Of a stretch of 64,000 nt of DNA, positions 34,780 to 48,502 are shown piece after piece. Location: positions 243,685-307,684 of the forward strand of contig MNCI01002119.1 of assembly GCA_015680685.1 (NCBI GenBank), given 5' to 3'. Source of the stretch: Gnetum montanum. Lineage: Eukaryota > Streptophyta > Gnetopsida > Gnetales > Gnetaceae. A model generated the notes under the pieces. It was not told the origin of the DNA. It saw only the letters and a program-made list of their open reading frames with translations, and ran no database searches. Within the stretch, counting starts at the first letter, position 1. The number at the start of each line of letters is the position of its first letter. The position numbers and the translations under genes are program-made.

Positions 34780-35776
34780 GGATCAAGGGCATGCGAAAAG
34801 GGTGGTTTGGACACCACATGCCTTGGGCTCACGTTGACTTGTTTGTGCTGCATGTACCATATATGACCGTTCGACTTTCATGGCTATTGTAATGTGAGCC
34901 TACCATGCCGTAACTATGCACCTGCCATGTCGTAACTATGCGTCTACCATGCCATAATTGCATCGTCAGCGTCTGGAGACATGTGCCAACAGTCCAATTA
35001 GGTGAAGTGCATTGATGTCGCACAACCACTTGCATGCCTTGTTGTGCTTTGTAGTGTAGCATGCTTGGTGTAGCATAGCACCTTGTCGTGTGTTCCACTA
35101 CATGTGTGTTGCATGCTTGCTATACTATGCTACGCTACGTAGCATAGCATAGCATAGCGACTGGCCTTAGTTGCAAAAACTTTGTCGATTTGCAAACTTT
35201 GCTATCATCAGACTCGCAAACTTGCTGATTCCGTCCTTTGAGCTACCTTCTGTCTCTTCCGCAGGATTGCTACACCTCGTTGCACCATGTAGCTTAGCGT
35301 AGCATAGCAGCAGACATGGTCCACCACTTCCTGATGGAAAGGGAAATTGTTGAAGGACTTAAGGTTGAATGAGGGAACTGGTGGTATAGCTATTGCCATG
35401 CTATGCTACACCTCATAGCGTAGCGTGGCACTTCATTCTGTTGTCACTTTCTGAAGCTTGCTACACTACATAGTAGGGCGTAGCATAGCATAGCAGACTT
35501 TGTGACTTAGAAAACTTGCTGAACTATTTCATGCATCCAGAGAATTTCTGTCAACTCCATGTATTATTTCTAAGCAGGTTGTCGGCTCAGCACACTACTT
35601 AGGTGGGCAGGCAGGATGATCTATAGAGCCTTTTTTCACCTAAAGTAGAAAATTTTCCGAACTAGCCAGCCTAAACTTAGAACATTCTCTTCCTGAAGAA
35701 TTGCCATGGTGCTGCACAAATTGCAAGGCCTGGTGAAGCAAGAATGACTTCCAAATTTTTGGGGTGTTTTAGCCTT

Positions 35777-37990
35777 AATGAAAATGTTCATCTTGGATCC
35801 TCAAGCCATGGTCCAGTGTTAACCCTTGAGGCCTAAGCTTCCCAACCATCAAGGATCATGGTGCAAGTATTCAAGTTTGTCTTTCACAATCATATCTCCT
35901 TGAAAGTTATCTTTTGTGGAATCAAAGACTTACATTGGCCCTTCCATTGGAGTAAATTATTAAGTTTGAATGTTTGCTCATCATTGACATTTATTTTTTC
36001 AAGGAATAGGAGTAGTTAGATAGATGGTAGAGGATCATGCCTCATAAATCCATTGTTTTGGCTACACGACACTCTATTTTTTTGTTTCATGGAGGACTTT
36101 GGAAGTGTGTGGTTTCTGAATGGTGAATGTGGGTATTTGGAAGCCTAGATCCTAGGAGGCATTTCTATTTATCTTATGATGTGATTATTCTTAATGTGTT
36201 CTAGTTTTCATGAATGTCCATTTTAAGTTAGGGTGCCATGCTCCTCATAGTTCATGTTCATAACTCTTGAGCTAATTTGAGAGAAAAATGCCTCCTCCAT
36301 TGTTGCTAGATATGATTGAGAGAGAAATGCTCATGGAGGTGTGGATGTGTTCCATGATTTCTATAGTTAAAAAGTGTCCATTTAGTATTCCCATTTCTTT
36401 GGGGAATTCAACATAGGAATCATATGAATAGAATGTCGAGGGTTCTTGCAGGGTATGTTAAATCATAAATGTGAGTGCCTCAATGAAAATGTTCATCTTA
36501 AATCCTCAAGCCATGGTCCAGCATTAACCTGTAGGGCTTGAGCTATAAATCCCAACCATTGAGGATCATGGTGCAAGTATTTGAGTTGGTGTTTCACAAT
36601 CATATCACCTTCAAAGTTATCTTTCATGGATTCAAAGACTTATGTTGGCCCTTCCCTTGGAGTAACTTGTTGAGTTTGAACATTTGCTCATCCTCAATGG
36701 TAGGTTTTCCAAGGGTTAGGAGTAGTTGAATAGATGGTAGAGGCTCATGTCTAATAAATAAATTTTTTTTCCTAAGTGAAACTCTATTTTTTGGTTTCAT
36801 GGATGACTTTGGTGGTGTGTGATTTCTAAATGGTGAATGTAGGTATCTAGAAGCCTAGATCATTGGAGTTGTATATGTTCATCCTAAATGTAAATGTTCA
36901 TCCTGGATCCTCAAGGTAAGGGCAATGGATGAAAACATCCTTGCCCTGAAGGAGAATGCAATTTCAAAGATGTGGCTATAGTTGGTCTTCATTTCTCATT
37001 CATAAGGTGATGGTGTAGTTTCATGTTGCTCAAGATGGCTCATCATCTCATTTGTTGACTTAATAGGGAGATTGGAACCATGTCTTTAGCATTGATTCCT
37101 TATGGTTGGATTGAGGATGGAAATTTTCTTTCCCTTGAGGAGAATATGATTTTGAAGTGGTGCATACATCTAATCTTCACTTTGCATTCATAATGTAACA
37201 ATAGTTGCATGTTCTTTGAGATGGCACATGGCCCCTCTTGTTGGGTTATGTTGAGATTTGAACCATGTTTTAAGCATTGGTTCTTAGTGGTTGTATTGTT
37301 GGGACTCACCCTCATTATGATGGTTGGATTAAGGATGGAAATGTCTTTACCCTTGAGAAGAATGTGATTTCAAAGTGATTCCTATGGCTAGTCTTCATTT
37401 GGAATTCATCATATGACAATAGTTGCATGTTCCTCAGGATGACATATGTTCCCAATTGGTGATTTGAGATGAGATTTGAACCATGTTTTGAGCATTGGTT
37501 CATAGTGGTTGTGTTGCTAGGATGCATCCCTCACCCTGATAGTTGGATAGAGGATGCAAACATCCTTGCACTTGAGGAGAATGTGATTTTGAAGTGGTGC
37601 TTATGACCGATCTTCATTTCATATTTGTAATGTGACAATAGTTGCATGTACCTCGTGATGATACCTGACCTATGTTGTTGAGTTAAGATAATATGCAAAA
37701 AATTCCTTCAGTGTCATTTTGCAATGGTTGCATTTTTGGGATGCATCTCGTATCTCAAAATATGCAATAGCGATTGAGCACATGCGAACAACTACATTGA
37801 TTTCATGTGGTTGAGGTAGTAGAGCATCCTGACACCCCCATGAGGTAGTGTTAGTTTCATGTTTCCTTTGCCTAATCACAAATTCAGCTGCTCAGTAGCA
37901 CGCAGGTGGTAGATGCGAGTTGACATGCACATGCTAGAGAACCAAGAGGATGTAGGTTCTCTTGTCCTTCATGCATGTTTGGGTTTCTTG
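35777..37990. repeat. Satellite array with a unit of about 0.7 kb (right block)
   Basis: The array continues exactly where it was cut at 14626, with landmarks at 35889 and 36598 (709 bp apart). It then passes into the 219-bp sub-repeat block and a last segment shared with 7400-7640, and fades near 37990. Confidence 0.85.
36890..37740. repeat. Sub-repeat block, period about 219 bp (right copy)
   Basis: The same units as at 5640-6540, with repeated GATGGTTGGATTAAGGATGG, AGCATTGGTTC and AATGTGATTTTGAAGTGG. The paired presence on both sides of the B insertion shows that the block belongs to the higher-order satellite unit. Confidence 0.7.
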
Positions 37991-40900
37991 TTGTTCAGTG
38001 CATGCTGCAAGGGGGCCTTGGATGATGCCACATGTGCTACTTCCTACATGGAATTTTATTTGCACATAGAAGCCTTTTTGAGGAACCATTCTCAATTTTG
38101 ATTGTCTTGCTATGGATGTTGAAACTCGTTGGTGTACCTCAATGTCAGGCATTTGCAGGAATGCTAGATGATGTAGGTAGTAAGTGTTGGCGACCGTTTG
38201 GGACACGACAGCCAATGAGTGTCCTCGAACAGGATTTAGGTGCTTGCTGGTCTCTTACAACACCAAGGCCCAGATACCTCCAAATAGACTCAGTAGTTAA
38301 TGTGAGTATATGTGTGTGCTATTGTGGTGTGTGGTTGTGAAATATGAAATGATTGCGTTGTGTGTAAACTACAAATGACTTATCTTAAAGAGATTCATCC
38401 AAGTTTGCCAAGTACTGTGAGTTGTTGAGAGTTCCTATTTTGTTCAATTACCTAGTCTACGCGGTCCTTATAACACCTACTTGTAACAAATAAAATTTTG
38501 CAAAAACATTTGAGCACAACTCTGTGAATCTACTTCTAATTTTCCCCAGAGAAAGAGATAGTTCCACAAGAAAACTAGAAATAGAGCAAGATTCAATGGA
38601 AATAGACAGAAAAGGAAAGTAGATTTGTGTAGACCTCAACTATTTAAACAAGGTAAAATGACATGAGTAAATACTTCGCAATAAAGCTATCCCAAATTCA
38701 ATATCTACGAATTGTTCAAACTTCCAAGGCTCAAATAAGAAATTTCTTCAAGACAATCCTACTATGCTACCAAAAATTGCTGCATAAACTATCACGTACG
38801 AGACTCCATTTTGGCTAGAAAATGGATGTCAACAATTGCATTCAATAGAACCTTCAAAATACTTGACAATTTCTGATTGAAATACCATGGAGATTCACTT
38901 TAAAGATAAAAGGAAGCTATTATGGTCCCATCAAAATACCATATATTTTCTAAACCCTATTGACTATTGAATCGTTCAACGGCATGACTACAAGCAGAGG
39001 CTCTCTTATAAAAATCTCAATAGCAGTTCTTATACATTGCACAATAACCAAATTCACTACTAAAATGCTCTTAAGGCTTTTAAACATAAGTGCTTCTATG
39101 GCAAAATTTTAACAAAAATTTTCTATCGGGAAAAAAGAACAATAAGAGCAATCTAAAAATCCCAAAATTACTTGCCAAGGATGATACTATCTAAACCACT
39201 AGCTAAACAATTTAAGCAAAATAAAAAACAATAAGCATAACTCACAGGACTATGACAAAGAGGCTAAAATCTTTTCTTTTGCAAGCCATCTTACAAGAAA
39301 TCTTTCACAATGTGTGACCCTAAGTGTGTGATATGTTTTCTCTTACCCCTGAAGCCTTTTTATAGGGTTCATAAGGTAGTTACATTCTAAAATATCTTAG
39401 CTAACTTTTCTCCCAAGTAAGGAGGTTAATTACTTTCCCAACAAGTTAGGAAGTTGTAACTTTTATAACTTCTATAGGAAGTTATTAGAATTAGAGAAAT
39501 TTATGCCATAGTTGGCAAGTGTCCTAAGAGAAAATATCCCATGAATTACACTGAGCGTAGCAGCAAATGCCCTCCTTTCTGATGTACTCAGTAGCAAGGT
39601 ATGCATACCAGAAAGCTACGCTGATGTCATGTCATGCGAAAAACAATTCCACATTTGCATTCAGGCCAACGTTGTCATCGTAGATCTCGCATACATGACA
39701 TTTGTTTGTTAAACTTGTGCACATGCTTACCTTCACCACCTGCAACCCTCCGCCATTTATCGTCAACATTGCCAAAACCCTCTGCCATTACTGCTCATGT
39801 CTAATCCATGCTCTGGAAATACCGCAGTAATCTCATGGTTTAGCTGGATCAGGGCACAGTATCATTGTCCATTTTTGGGTTGAATTTGCCTTTACGCTAG
39901 GGTTCGTCAATAATGGAGGTTTTGCAATGTTGTTAATAATCACATGCAGCATCGAGATGGAGATAGCGATGGCCATGACCAAGGTGGACATGACGGAGGT
40001 GCTGGAATGCTGACAAATTTCTCGTTCTCCGATGGATGTAGAGACCATGAAATAGGCGATGGAGGTGCAGGAGTAGTCTAAAGGATTTCAACCTTAGCAT
40101 CATCCAAGGAAATATCTAGCATCATCGTCATTGTTGTCATGGTCGATGGCCTGCAATGGCTTCGTCGCTAGTAGCTTGTTGCCATGTAGGAAGAAAAATT
40201 GGAGAAATGGAGTTTGCACGGCAAGTGTTCGATAGAATGTCTAGAGTAAATGATTTGAATTTGTATAATATCCTAGTTTGGAATTTGATAAGGGATTTTT
40301 GCCCATAGTAGTTGAAATTATTAATGATAATGATTGTAGTCTGTCAACATTAACAAAAATAAAATTCAACAAGAAGCTTCAGCTTCGGAACGGGTTTCCT
40401 GCACTTAAGACGATGCCATGTAGCCCTGCATTGTACCACAAAAAGAGTGAAGTTGTTCCATGAAATGGTAAAATGTGCCAATAGTAAGCTATGTGCTTCT
40501 ACAAAACCTTTGACACTTACTCATCCATGGAAAAAAGCAAGTCTATGTTTGTCACCTTTTGTTGTATCATGTTTCTTGCATGTGTGATTGTGTAACCCTA
40601 GGAACGATGCCCGAAAAAGATGCTATGAAAAATTGATGTAGGAAGGGTCACTCATGCCTTTCAAGTAAGGAAGGATGATAGTGTCCACCACATGGATGCC
40701 CACAATGTTACTTGGTTGTTCCTACCAGTAGTCATATTCTTGTCTCAAAGATTAAGTCATGCATGTCTAACTATGAACTACTTCAAACAGTGAAATTGTG
40801 GATGGCTCATTAAATCAATTATAGTTTCTTTGATTGTACCTTACTACTCAAATAATCATAGTAATTCTAAAGCTAATACATGTAGCAAATATTGACTCTT

Positions 40901-43155
40901 AAAAGAAACACATTTATTAGATAAAAGACCAATGCGAGCTTGCTTGTTTGCTTAATGAATCATGGTAACTCAACTGATCGCATGGCCTTTATGCCAATGA
41001 TGCTTCATTCAAATTTCTATCATATCAATTTTCGATGGTAGGATAGAGACCTACCATGGTTGTAATGGGTGATGATGAATTAGGATTTGATTCTAAAGAG
41101 GAAGCTTGAGAAATGGCTACCACATCTACGGAAGGTAGCAAGCGCAGAAATTACCCAATCCTAACATAGGGAGGTAGTGACAATAAATAACAATATTAGG
41201 TTCATCAAATCTAGTAATTGGAATGAGTAAAATTTAAACCCCTTAACAAGGATCCATTATAGGGAAAATTTGGTGCTAGTATCCATGGTAATTATAGCTC
41301 AAATAGCATATATTTAAGCTGTTATAGTTAAAAAGCTCATAGTTGGATCTTGGGATGGGGCGGTTAGTCTGCTGATCTAATGTGCATTGACTACTTTGTT
41401 CCTTCTATCAATCACATGGTCCTAGCCTTAATTGGCTAGGTTGTAGCTTTGATGCTATTACTTTGAAAAAAATTAGAGTGCTCAAAGAAAGCCTAGGATC
41501 TAAATACATTATCATGTCCATCCCACATGATTTCCCTATGGTAGGAACTTTGTGCAACATCCATGGGAGAGAGTACGCTTGGTGGGGTGCAAGATGTTAC
41601 ATCCAAATTATGCCTCACACATTTGATGGATTTATGCCCTAAAGGCCACATCATCATCCAAGTAGATTTCAGGGAAAAGGATAAATCTAGAGTGCTCAAA
41701 GGAGGGGGTTTTGATTTCCTCTCAATGGAGGATGTGTTAATCGCAGTTATCATCCTCCATCGAGGAGAGCTAGCAAGATGTTCATTTCGAGAGTGGCAAC
41801 TCGCAAATGAAGCATCTGCTCCTCAGTTAGGAAATTTTGGTTCTCAAAATAAATTTTCAATCAATGAGAATGTTCAAAATATCTTTAAATATCTTCTAGA
41901 GATGAGGGAGACATATGAGGGTTGCTCTTTTCCCCAGCCATCCAAGTCTACAAAGACAAGGGCACATGGGAGGGAGGGATAAGATGTGATGGCTAGGACT
42001 AGTTCTCTCCCATCACACATGTTTGAGGTGAAGGACTACCTTTAGCCTCTCGATCATAAGGTACATCATTCCTTTGGGCATTACTGGGGTAGTTGGAGGC
42101 ATTTGCACTAAATAGCTATGGTGTTAGTGCTTAGTGGGTTCTCATCCCATCCATCTATGGTTGCATAGAAGGGTTGTCATTCAAAGGGTGGTCACCCCCT
42201 TGTTTGAATGTCAAAATTGGTCACATCCACAAAGTACCTCCTACTTCTCTTTCCCCCACTCAAGGGTGTGAGTGTCATAAAGGATGTGATGAACATCCTC
42301 CACCTTACTGCTACAGGAAACTAGGGTTCCTGACCCCCCACCATGACTCTCAACAATGGATATCTCAGCTCTCATTTCAATGAAGAATGTAGCAAAATGT
42401 GATACTTTATGTGAATTATAGAATCCCATGAATCATCAAATATTTAAACACAATTTTCTCCTGAGGCCTAGGTTGAGGGCACATCTACCTGGGTGTCATG
42501 AAATCTGATCACACAACCTCTTTTCATCCCATGCGAGGGGCTAGTGGATGTGGTCATCCATGTCTCCCAAGGTGTGTTTAGATAAAACTTGCTATCATTC
42601 ATGTTTCTTTCTTCTCCAAAATGGAGTGATGGATGGTGGTGACAATATATTTGTTCCCTACACCAAGTGTCCACAAGGTACATTGGCCCCCTTCCCATCC
42701 TTCTCCTTCAATGCAATGTAGAACCGTGCAACTGGTGGTTTTGGGGCTGATGTCCCTCCTTTGTGTTGTGCATAGGAGGGATGATTCTCCCTCTCATAGT
42801 GACCCTAGTTCAAGTGAGGATATCTACTAAGATTAAGAATATAAATAAGTATAAGAAGAGAAACTTATGAGTATTTCCCTAGTAATGACAAGTAAACTAG
42901 GAGTAGCCCAACGTGAAAATCTAGCAATGGTCACTACCCAAATTGTATTCTACAGAATCATCTCCTATGGTGGACTGGGCCTAAGTTCCCTAGAATGAGA
43001 TAACAAAGATGGTGACAATCCCATCAAGCTTGGATCATGGTGCATCGTGGGGTGCTATCGACAAGTCTAGTTGTTTGGGAATGCAACCTTAAGTAGGTGG
43101 TAAATTCTATCTAAGGATAAATATGTGTGAGAGATCAATAGTGAACAAGTGCTAT

Positions 43156-43189
<34 letters not shown>

Positions 43190-46100
43190 TAAAAAGTTCT
43201 TGAAATTATCAAGAGGAAAGCAAATGGAGGCCAATGTTTCTTCCCAGCCAAACATGAAGTGGAGCATGTATGCTTCAGTCCATCGCTTGATTCAAGAGGT
43301 GAGTCCATGTGGATCGGTGTTGTGGCACAAGCATGCATAGCTGGCTACACACATGCTATCACTTTGAAAATCAAGGGTCCAAGCATACACCACTTCAAGG
43401 GGTAGGTCCTATAGCACTTGCATGGTTGGGACATAGATTTTTTTGGCCTTCCATTCGATCCATCTTGAAACATGGACTAAGGAGTTTAACATGCATGTGA
43501 GTCGTCTAGTTTAAAAACTTGCACAGTGCAAGAAAGTTGAAAGGTGGGATCCCTACTTAGGCATGAAGCACCATCCACCAACCTTAATCTTGTTGAGAAT
43601 GGTTCAAGTGAGAGCATGCTTGTAAAGGATGGTGAACTATGCCTGAGCAGGGAAAAGCTAGAGGAAACTCTGATGGAGGTCCATCATGATATTGATGTGC
43701 AAATCATTCATCCAACTTGGGTATAGTGGTAAAAGACTAATCAAACCATCTACTAGCTAGTTCCCTTCAAAAATTTCCTTAAGATAGATAGAGCTCATGT
43801 TCTCAATTTTTATCAAGTAAATGATTAGAGGCATTGGAGGCACAATTCCCTTGACCTATTCTCATACTTTAAATAGGTAAGACAGTGTGGCTACCTTTGT
43901 GAGTTACGTCAATGAATTGAGAGCTCCATGTGGGCCATTTTTGGTAAGTAGAACTAGCAATGTAGGCTAAACAAAAATTTGAGCTATGATGCCTAACTAC
44001 ACACTAACCTAGAACCCACAAAGGTTGTTGGTTGATTAAGACAGTAGGATGGTGGTCATGGAAGTCAAAATCCACTGAGTGTGTAAATACTTACCTAGCT
44101 AATCAACTAGCCTCAAAAATGAATGGCACTTAAGTGTGTGACATATGCTTAGACATTGAAACAAGTACTAGGCCCTGATGAGTAGGAGGGCACAAGGATC
44201 ATTGCAAAGCCTAGGGCACGAGCCTAAGTGGAGTGGCCTCCGATGTAGATATTGGTGGTAGTAGAAAATATTCAAATGAGAACTCTGAAGACTAACATGG
44301 AGAAAGGTTCCATGTAAACAGCACTTGGACATGGGTTAGTTGATCCTAAGAGATGGGGGAGCCCCTTCCCATGGGTGTGCTCCACATGAGATCTCGAAAG
44401 GGAATTAGGTTAACATTTTCAACCTAGAACATGGTGGTGGACAACAATGTTAGGGAATCCAAAGGTGCTGATGAGGTCCGTGGGAAGAGTTATCTTTTCT
44501 TTTTAACATTCTATCCACCTTGAAATTGGCTCAACTAGAGATAGGATCCAATAGCTAGAAGAGCACTACACATCCTCTGACATCTGGTGCACCCTTAACA
44601 AACCCCTAAAAATTTAGAAAACCAAGTATCATTCGTGTCCAATCATACTCATAATCGCATCAAGTCTCCAAGCTAAACAACCTCTAGTCCATAGAACAAT
44701 ATAGGTATGGGAAGTTGGCAACATAGATCCATAACTTCAGTAAAAGGATTGGCTCTAAGGTTTGGGGCTAGGGATCTACACCCCAAACCTATGGGCCATT
44801 GAGGGCCTACCTAAGCTACTTCTATGGAAATAGTAGACCCTTGTGTGACAATTGGGTGATGGATGCAGAGTGCCCTTCCCTCCTTCATGGGGAAGGGATT
44901 TCCCTAGGAAATGAAAAACCAGCTTAGAACTAGCTTGGACAATGGGAATGTAACTATTTAATTAAAACAAAGCATTGCGATGATTCCTGTGGATGTTAAC
45001 ACAATGTGATTTCTACCCAGTTCTCTAAATGTCAAAGTGAAGAAATTCAACCAAGTGCAAGTAAACGATGGGAGTAACTATGACTCTCTTAAGGTAGTTA
45101 AATACTTTGCCATATAATTAGTGACATGTGTGAATGGATCAATGAGATTCCCATTATACCTACCTACTATCTAGTGAAACTATAGCCAAGGAAATTTTCT
45201 TGGTAGAATCAATGGGAAAAGAAGACCCTATTGAGCTTTACTCTAGTTTGACTTTGTAAAGTGGCTTAATAGTTCTAGAATAAGTGGGAGCCACTCGTGG
45301 CTCAAGTGAAATATGACTACTTTTAACATTATTTTACTTACTCTATTGGTAAAGAATGAGGCATGGCCCTTTCTTTTGGACCCAAGACATGCCTCAATGC
45401 ATTGATCTACATAGAAGATAGAGTTAGGTGCGAAGTCTAGCAAGGGTGGAACATCTATTAAAAGATAATGCAAGTGTCCTAAGATGAGCTTAATGATAGT
45501 AGAAATACCATGTGAAATAGAAGGGTGAAAGCTCATTTGATTTTGATTTTCAATATGAATAAAAACCATGAAAGCATGGCCTATTGATCCTTTAGATCTT
45601 CAGAATTTGAAGCAAGAGGTATTAGAAAAGTTACCACAAGGATAACTAGCTTGTGGAAACCAAGCATTTATGATGACATTTCTTTTTGATCCTTCAATGT
45701 TTCCTCTTCCTATCATTTTGAAGTAGAATTCACTAACTGTTGGATTATTCACCCACCAATAGGGAACATGAGCTAGGTTTAGACCATTGTGAGATAGGTT
45801 AGTTTTACCCTACTAATGATGTGCACCACAATAGTAATTTAACTTAGTATGAGAGGAATCATTGATTCACATAATTGGTCACCATGTTTGGTTGGAAAGC
45901 TAGTGACGTGAAGCTACCATGTGTCAAATTATGACTGAATGCCTCTAAGTTAGAATCCATGTTAGAGGTGGTACCTCTTTCCTTGTTGATTTCTATGTGA
46001 CTTGTGGTAGGGGTGAATTTGTTGCTCCTATAGGCATGTGTCAATGGTACCCCTAGTCCTACCTACACGACAAGGCACTAGGAGCCATGAAATTCCATTT

Positions 46101-46593
46101 TGAGTAGTTGGTGAGAAGAATACTTTGTAGACAACTTAAATACATGATTGGATATTGTAAGTGGTAGAGTGGTCTTGCTACTAAGATCCACTGAGATTCA
46201 GCCCTTTATCATCGAGATTTGTGATCAACACCTTTGCTCTATCTTCCCTCTTCCTCTTCTTCGGGTCTTCTTTTACTTTTTCTTCATAGACGCTTGGCTG
46301 CATTCCATCCAACCAAAATTGGTGTCTCATGGGGGTTTGTAGATAGGGGTCGTGTATTTTTTTTTGAGAGATGGATGTGTTCCCATTCTTGGATAAATAG
46401 TCTCTTTATTTTGAGTGAAATCCTGGGTAGCAAACTTAGAATCCAAATATTGATCATGCAAACAAGAAACCTCCCTTGCTTATGAGGTTACATGGAGTAG
46501 AGACCACAACCGAAAGATGCCTTCACATGCAAACACTCTTAATAATCATGACATTCCTGCTTTTAGCCATGATTGACTCAATGAAACTCTTGA
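37991..46593. other. Long stretch without a recognised gene
   Basis: AT-rich intergenic sequence. Open frames such as 41563-41982 (139 codons, plus strand) and 45243-45569 (108 codons, minus strand) match no family I know, have poor coding character and stand alone. The part from about 38350 to 39740 has a minus-strand TATA-like ACCCTATAAAAAGG near 39357 and could be a decayed LTR of another family, but I found no terminal repeats or duplication. Confidence 0.4.
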
Positions 46594-48502
46594 GCATTGG
46601 CCCATCAGTCCAACCAAGACCCAAGTGTTTATATCCAAATGGACCCTTGGGATCAAGCATTGGCCAAAAAATACCCTTGAGACTAAAGTGTTGGCCTTAC
46701 AAACCCTCAAGACCAAGTGTTATCCAAACATACCCTTCGAGACCAAGTGTTGGCCAAATGAACCCTCGAGAACAAGGGTTGATCCAAAAAACCCTCTAGA
46801 AAAAGTGTTGGCCACATAGATCCTTGGAACCAAATTTATAAGGGTGTAGGATAGTATGGTGCAACCTAGTTTGGCAAAATGGACCCTTGGAACTAACTCT
46901 TGTCCAAATGGACCATTGGGACCAACTATTGGCCAAACAAACCCTCAAGACCAAGGGTTGGCCCAATAAACCCTTCAGAGCAATTGTTCACCAAATGGAC
47001 CCTCGGCACTAAGTGTTGGCCAAACAAACCCTCGGGACCAACTATAGGCCAAATGGACCCTCAAGACCAAATGCTACCCAAATAGACCCTTGGGACTAGT
47101 TGTAGGCAAAATGGATCCTCAAGAAAAAATGTTTTCTAGACTGATCCTTGGGACTAAGGGTTGATCCAATGGATCCTTGGGACCAAGGGTTGCCCCAACG
47201 AATCCTTGGTAAAAAGTGTTGGCCAAATGGATTCTTGGGACCAAATATATAAGAATGTAGAACGATATGGTAGATCTTGGGTTGGAGAAATAGACCCTTA
47301 AGACCAACTATTGGCCAGATGGATCCTGGGGACCAAGGGTTGGCCCAATGAACCCTCCAAACCAAGTGTTGGCCAAATGGATCCTCAAGGCTAAGTGTTG
47401 GTCAAATAGACCCTTGGGATAAATATTCACTGAACAAACCCTTGGCATTAAGGGTTGGCCTAAGAGACCCTTGAAACCAAGTGTTGTCCAAACAAATCCT
47501 GAGGACCAACTATAGACAAAATGGACCCTTAGGATCAAATGTTGTCCAAACAGATCCTCAGGACCAAGGGTTGACCCAATGGATCCTTCAGATAAAGTGT
47601 TGGCCACATGGATCCTTGGGACCAATTGTTGCACAAAAAAACACTTGGAACCAAGGGTTGTGATCCAATAAACCCTTTGGACAAAGTGTTGGTCACATGG
47701 ATCCTTGGGACCAAGGGTTGGCCCAATGGATCCTCAGGATCAACCATTCACCAAAAAGACCATTGGGATCAACCGTAGGTAAAACAAATCCTTAGGACTA
47801 ACCAAGCACTAGCCCCACAATCCCTTCTAATCAAGGTTTGGCCCACTAGATCCTCAGGATCAAGTGTTGGCCAAACAGACCAATGGTTGGTCCAACAGAT
47901 CCTTATGACTAAGTGTTGGCTAGATGGATCCTTAGGACCAACTGTATGTAAAATGGACCTTTCAAACCAATTGTTGGTCAAATGGATCCTTAGGACTAAA
48001 TTTATAAGGGTGTAGGATGGTATGGCAAAGCCTAGGCTGGGAAAATGGACCCTCAAGATCAACTATTGGCTAGATGAGCCCTCAAGACCAAGGGTTGGCC
48101 CAATAGATCCTTGGGAGAAATTGTTCACTAAATGAATCCTTAATACTAATGGTTGGCTTGATGAACCCTTAGAACCAAGTGTTGGCCAAATGGACCCTTG
48201 GGACCAACCATAGGAAAAATGGACCCTCGAGACCAAGGGTTGACCCAACAGATCCTTAGTAAGTGTTAGGTAAACAAACCCTTGGGACAAAATTTATAAG
48301 GGTGTAGGATGGTATGGTAGAGCCTAGGTTGGAAAAACAAACCCTTAGGACCAAATATTTGCTAGATGGATCCTATGGACCAAGGGTTGAGCCAATAGAT
48401 CCTCCAGACCAAGTGTTGGCCAAACAGACCCTTGAGGATAAGTGTTGATCAAATGGATCCTCGAGATCAACTTTTCACTGATCAGACTCTTAGGATAGAC
48501 CC
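46594..48502. repeat. Minisatellite of about 30 bp (left part)
   Basis: Dozens of diverged tandem units near GGACCCTTGGGACCAAG, each followed by a TTGGCCAAA-like segment. A different segment starting AAATTTATAAGGGTGTAGGA interrupts it irregularly at 46828, 47246, 47998 and 48291. Frames in the array (QHLVLRIHLANTWS and similar) are by-products of the repeat. Confidence 0.85.

Larger units (their letters stand above)
14632..35771 (-). mobile_element. Family B non-autonomous LTR element with nested A1, captured gene fragment and tandem 5' modules
   Basis: The outer ends are an LTR 3' end at 14632 and an LTR start (TAAAACACCCC) at 35771. Both are flanked by GCCTT (14627-14631 and 35772-35776), and removing the whole 21.1 kb restores a continuous satellite unit. 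From the 5' end on the minus strand it holds a 5' LTR, leader, gag start, three further LTR-leader-gag-start modules, the rest of gag, an antisense host gene fragment, element A1, and 76 bp of its own 3' LTR. No protease, reverse transcriptase or integrase is visible, so it depended on other elements. Sequence has been lost around 23078, where A1's 3' LTR is cut off. Confidence 0.8.
33965..35771 (-). repeat. 5' LTR of family B
   Basis: The only B LTR with its start intact (TAAAACACCCCAAAAATTTG at 35771). It ends at 33965, opposite ACTATAGTGACTGAAAA. The apparent length of 1807 bp includes a 169-bp misplaced segment between two single N bases. The upstream part is dense in GTAGCGTAGC and GCATAGC words. 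The 5-bp GCCTT duplication follows at 35772. Confidence 0.85.

Noticed and set aside
38350-39740. Possible decayed LTR of a fifth family
   Set aside because: A TATA-like site and an AT-rich body are present, but no terminal dinucleotides, target duplication or second copy could be found.
41563-41982. 139-codon plus-strand frame
   Set aside because: No recognisable motif, no repeat or neighbour support, and a length possible by chance in this sequence.
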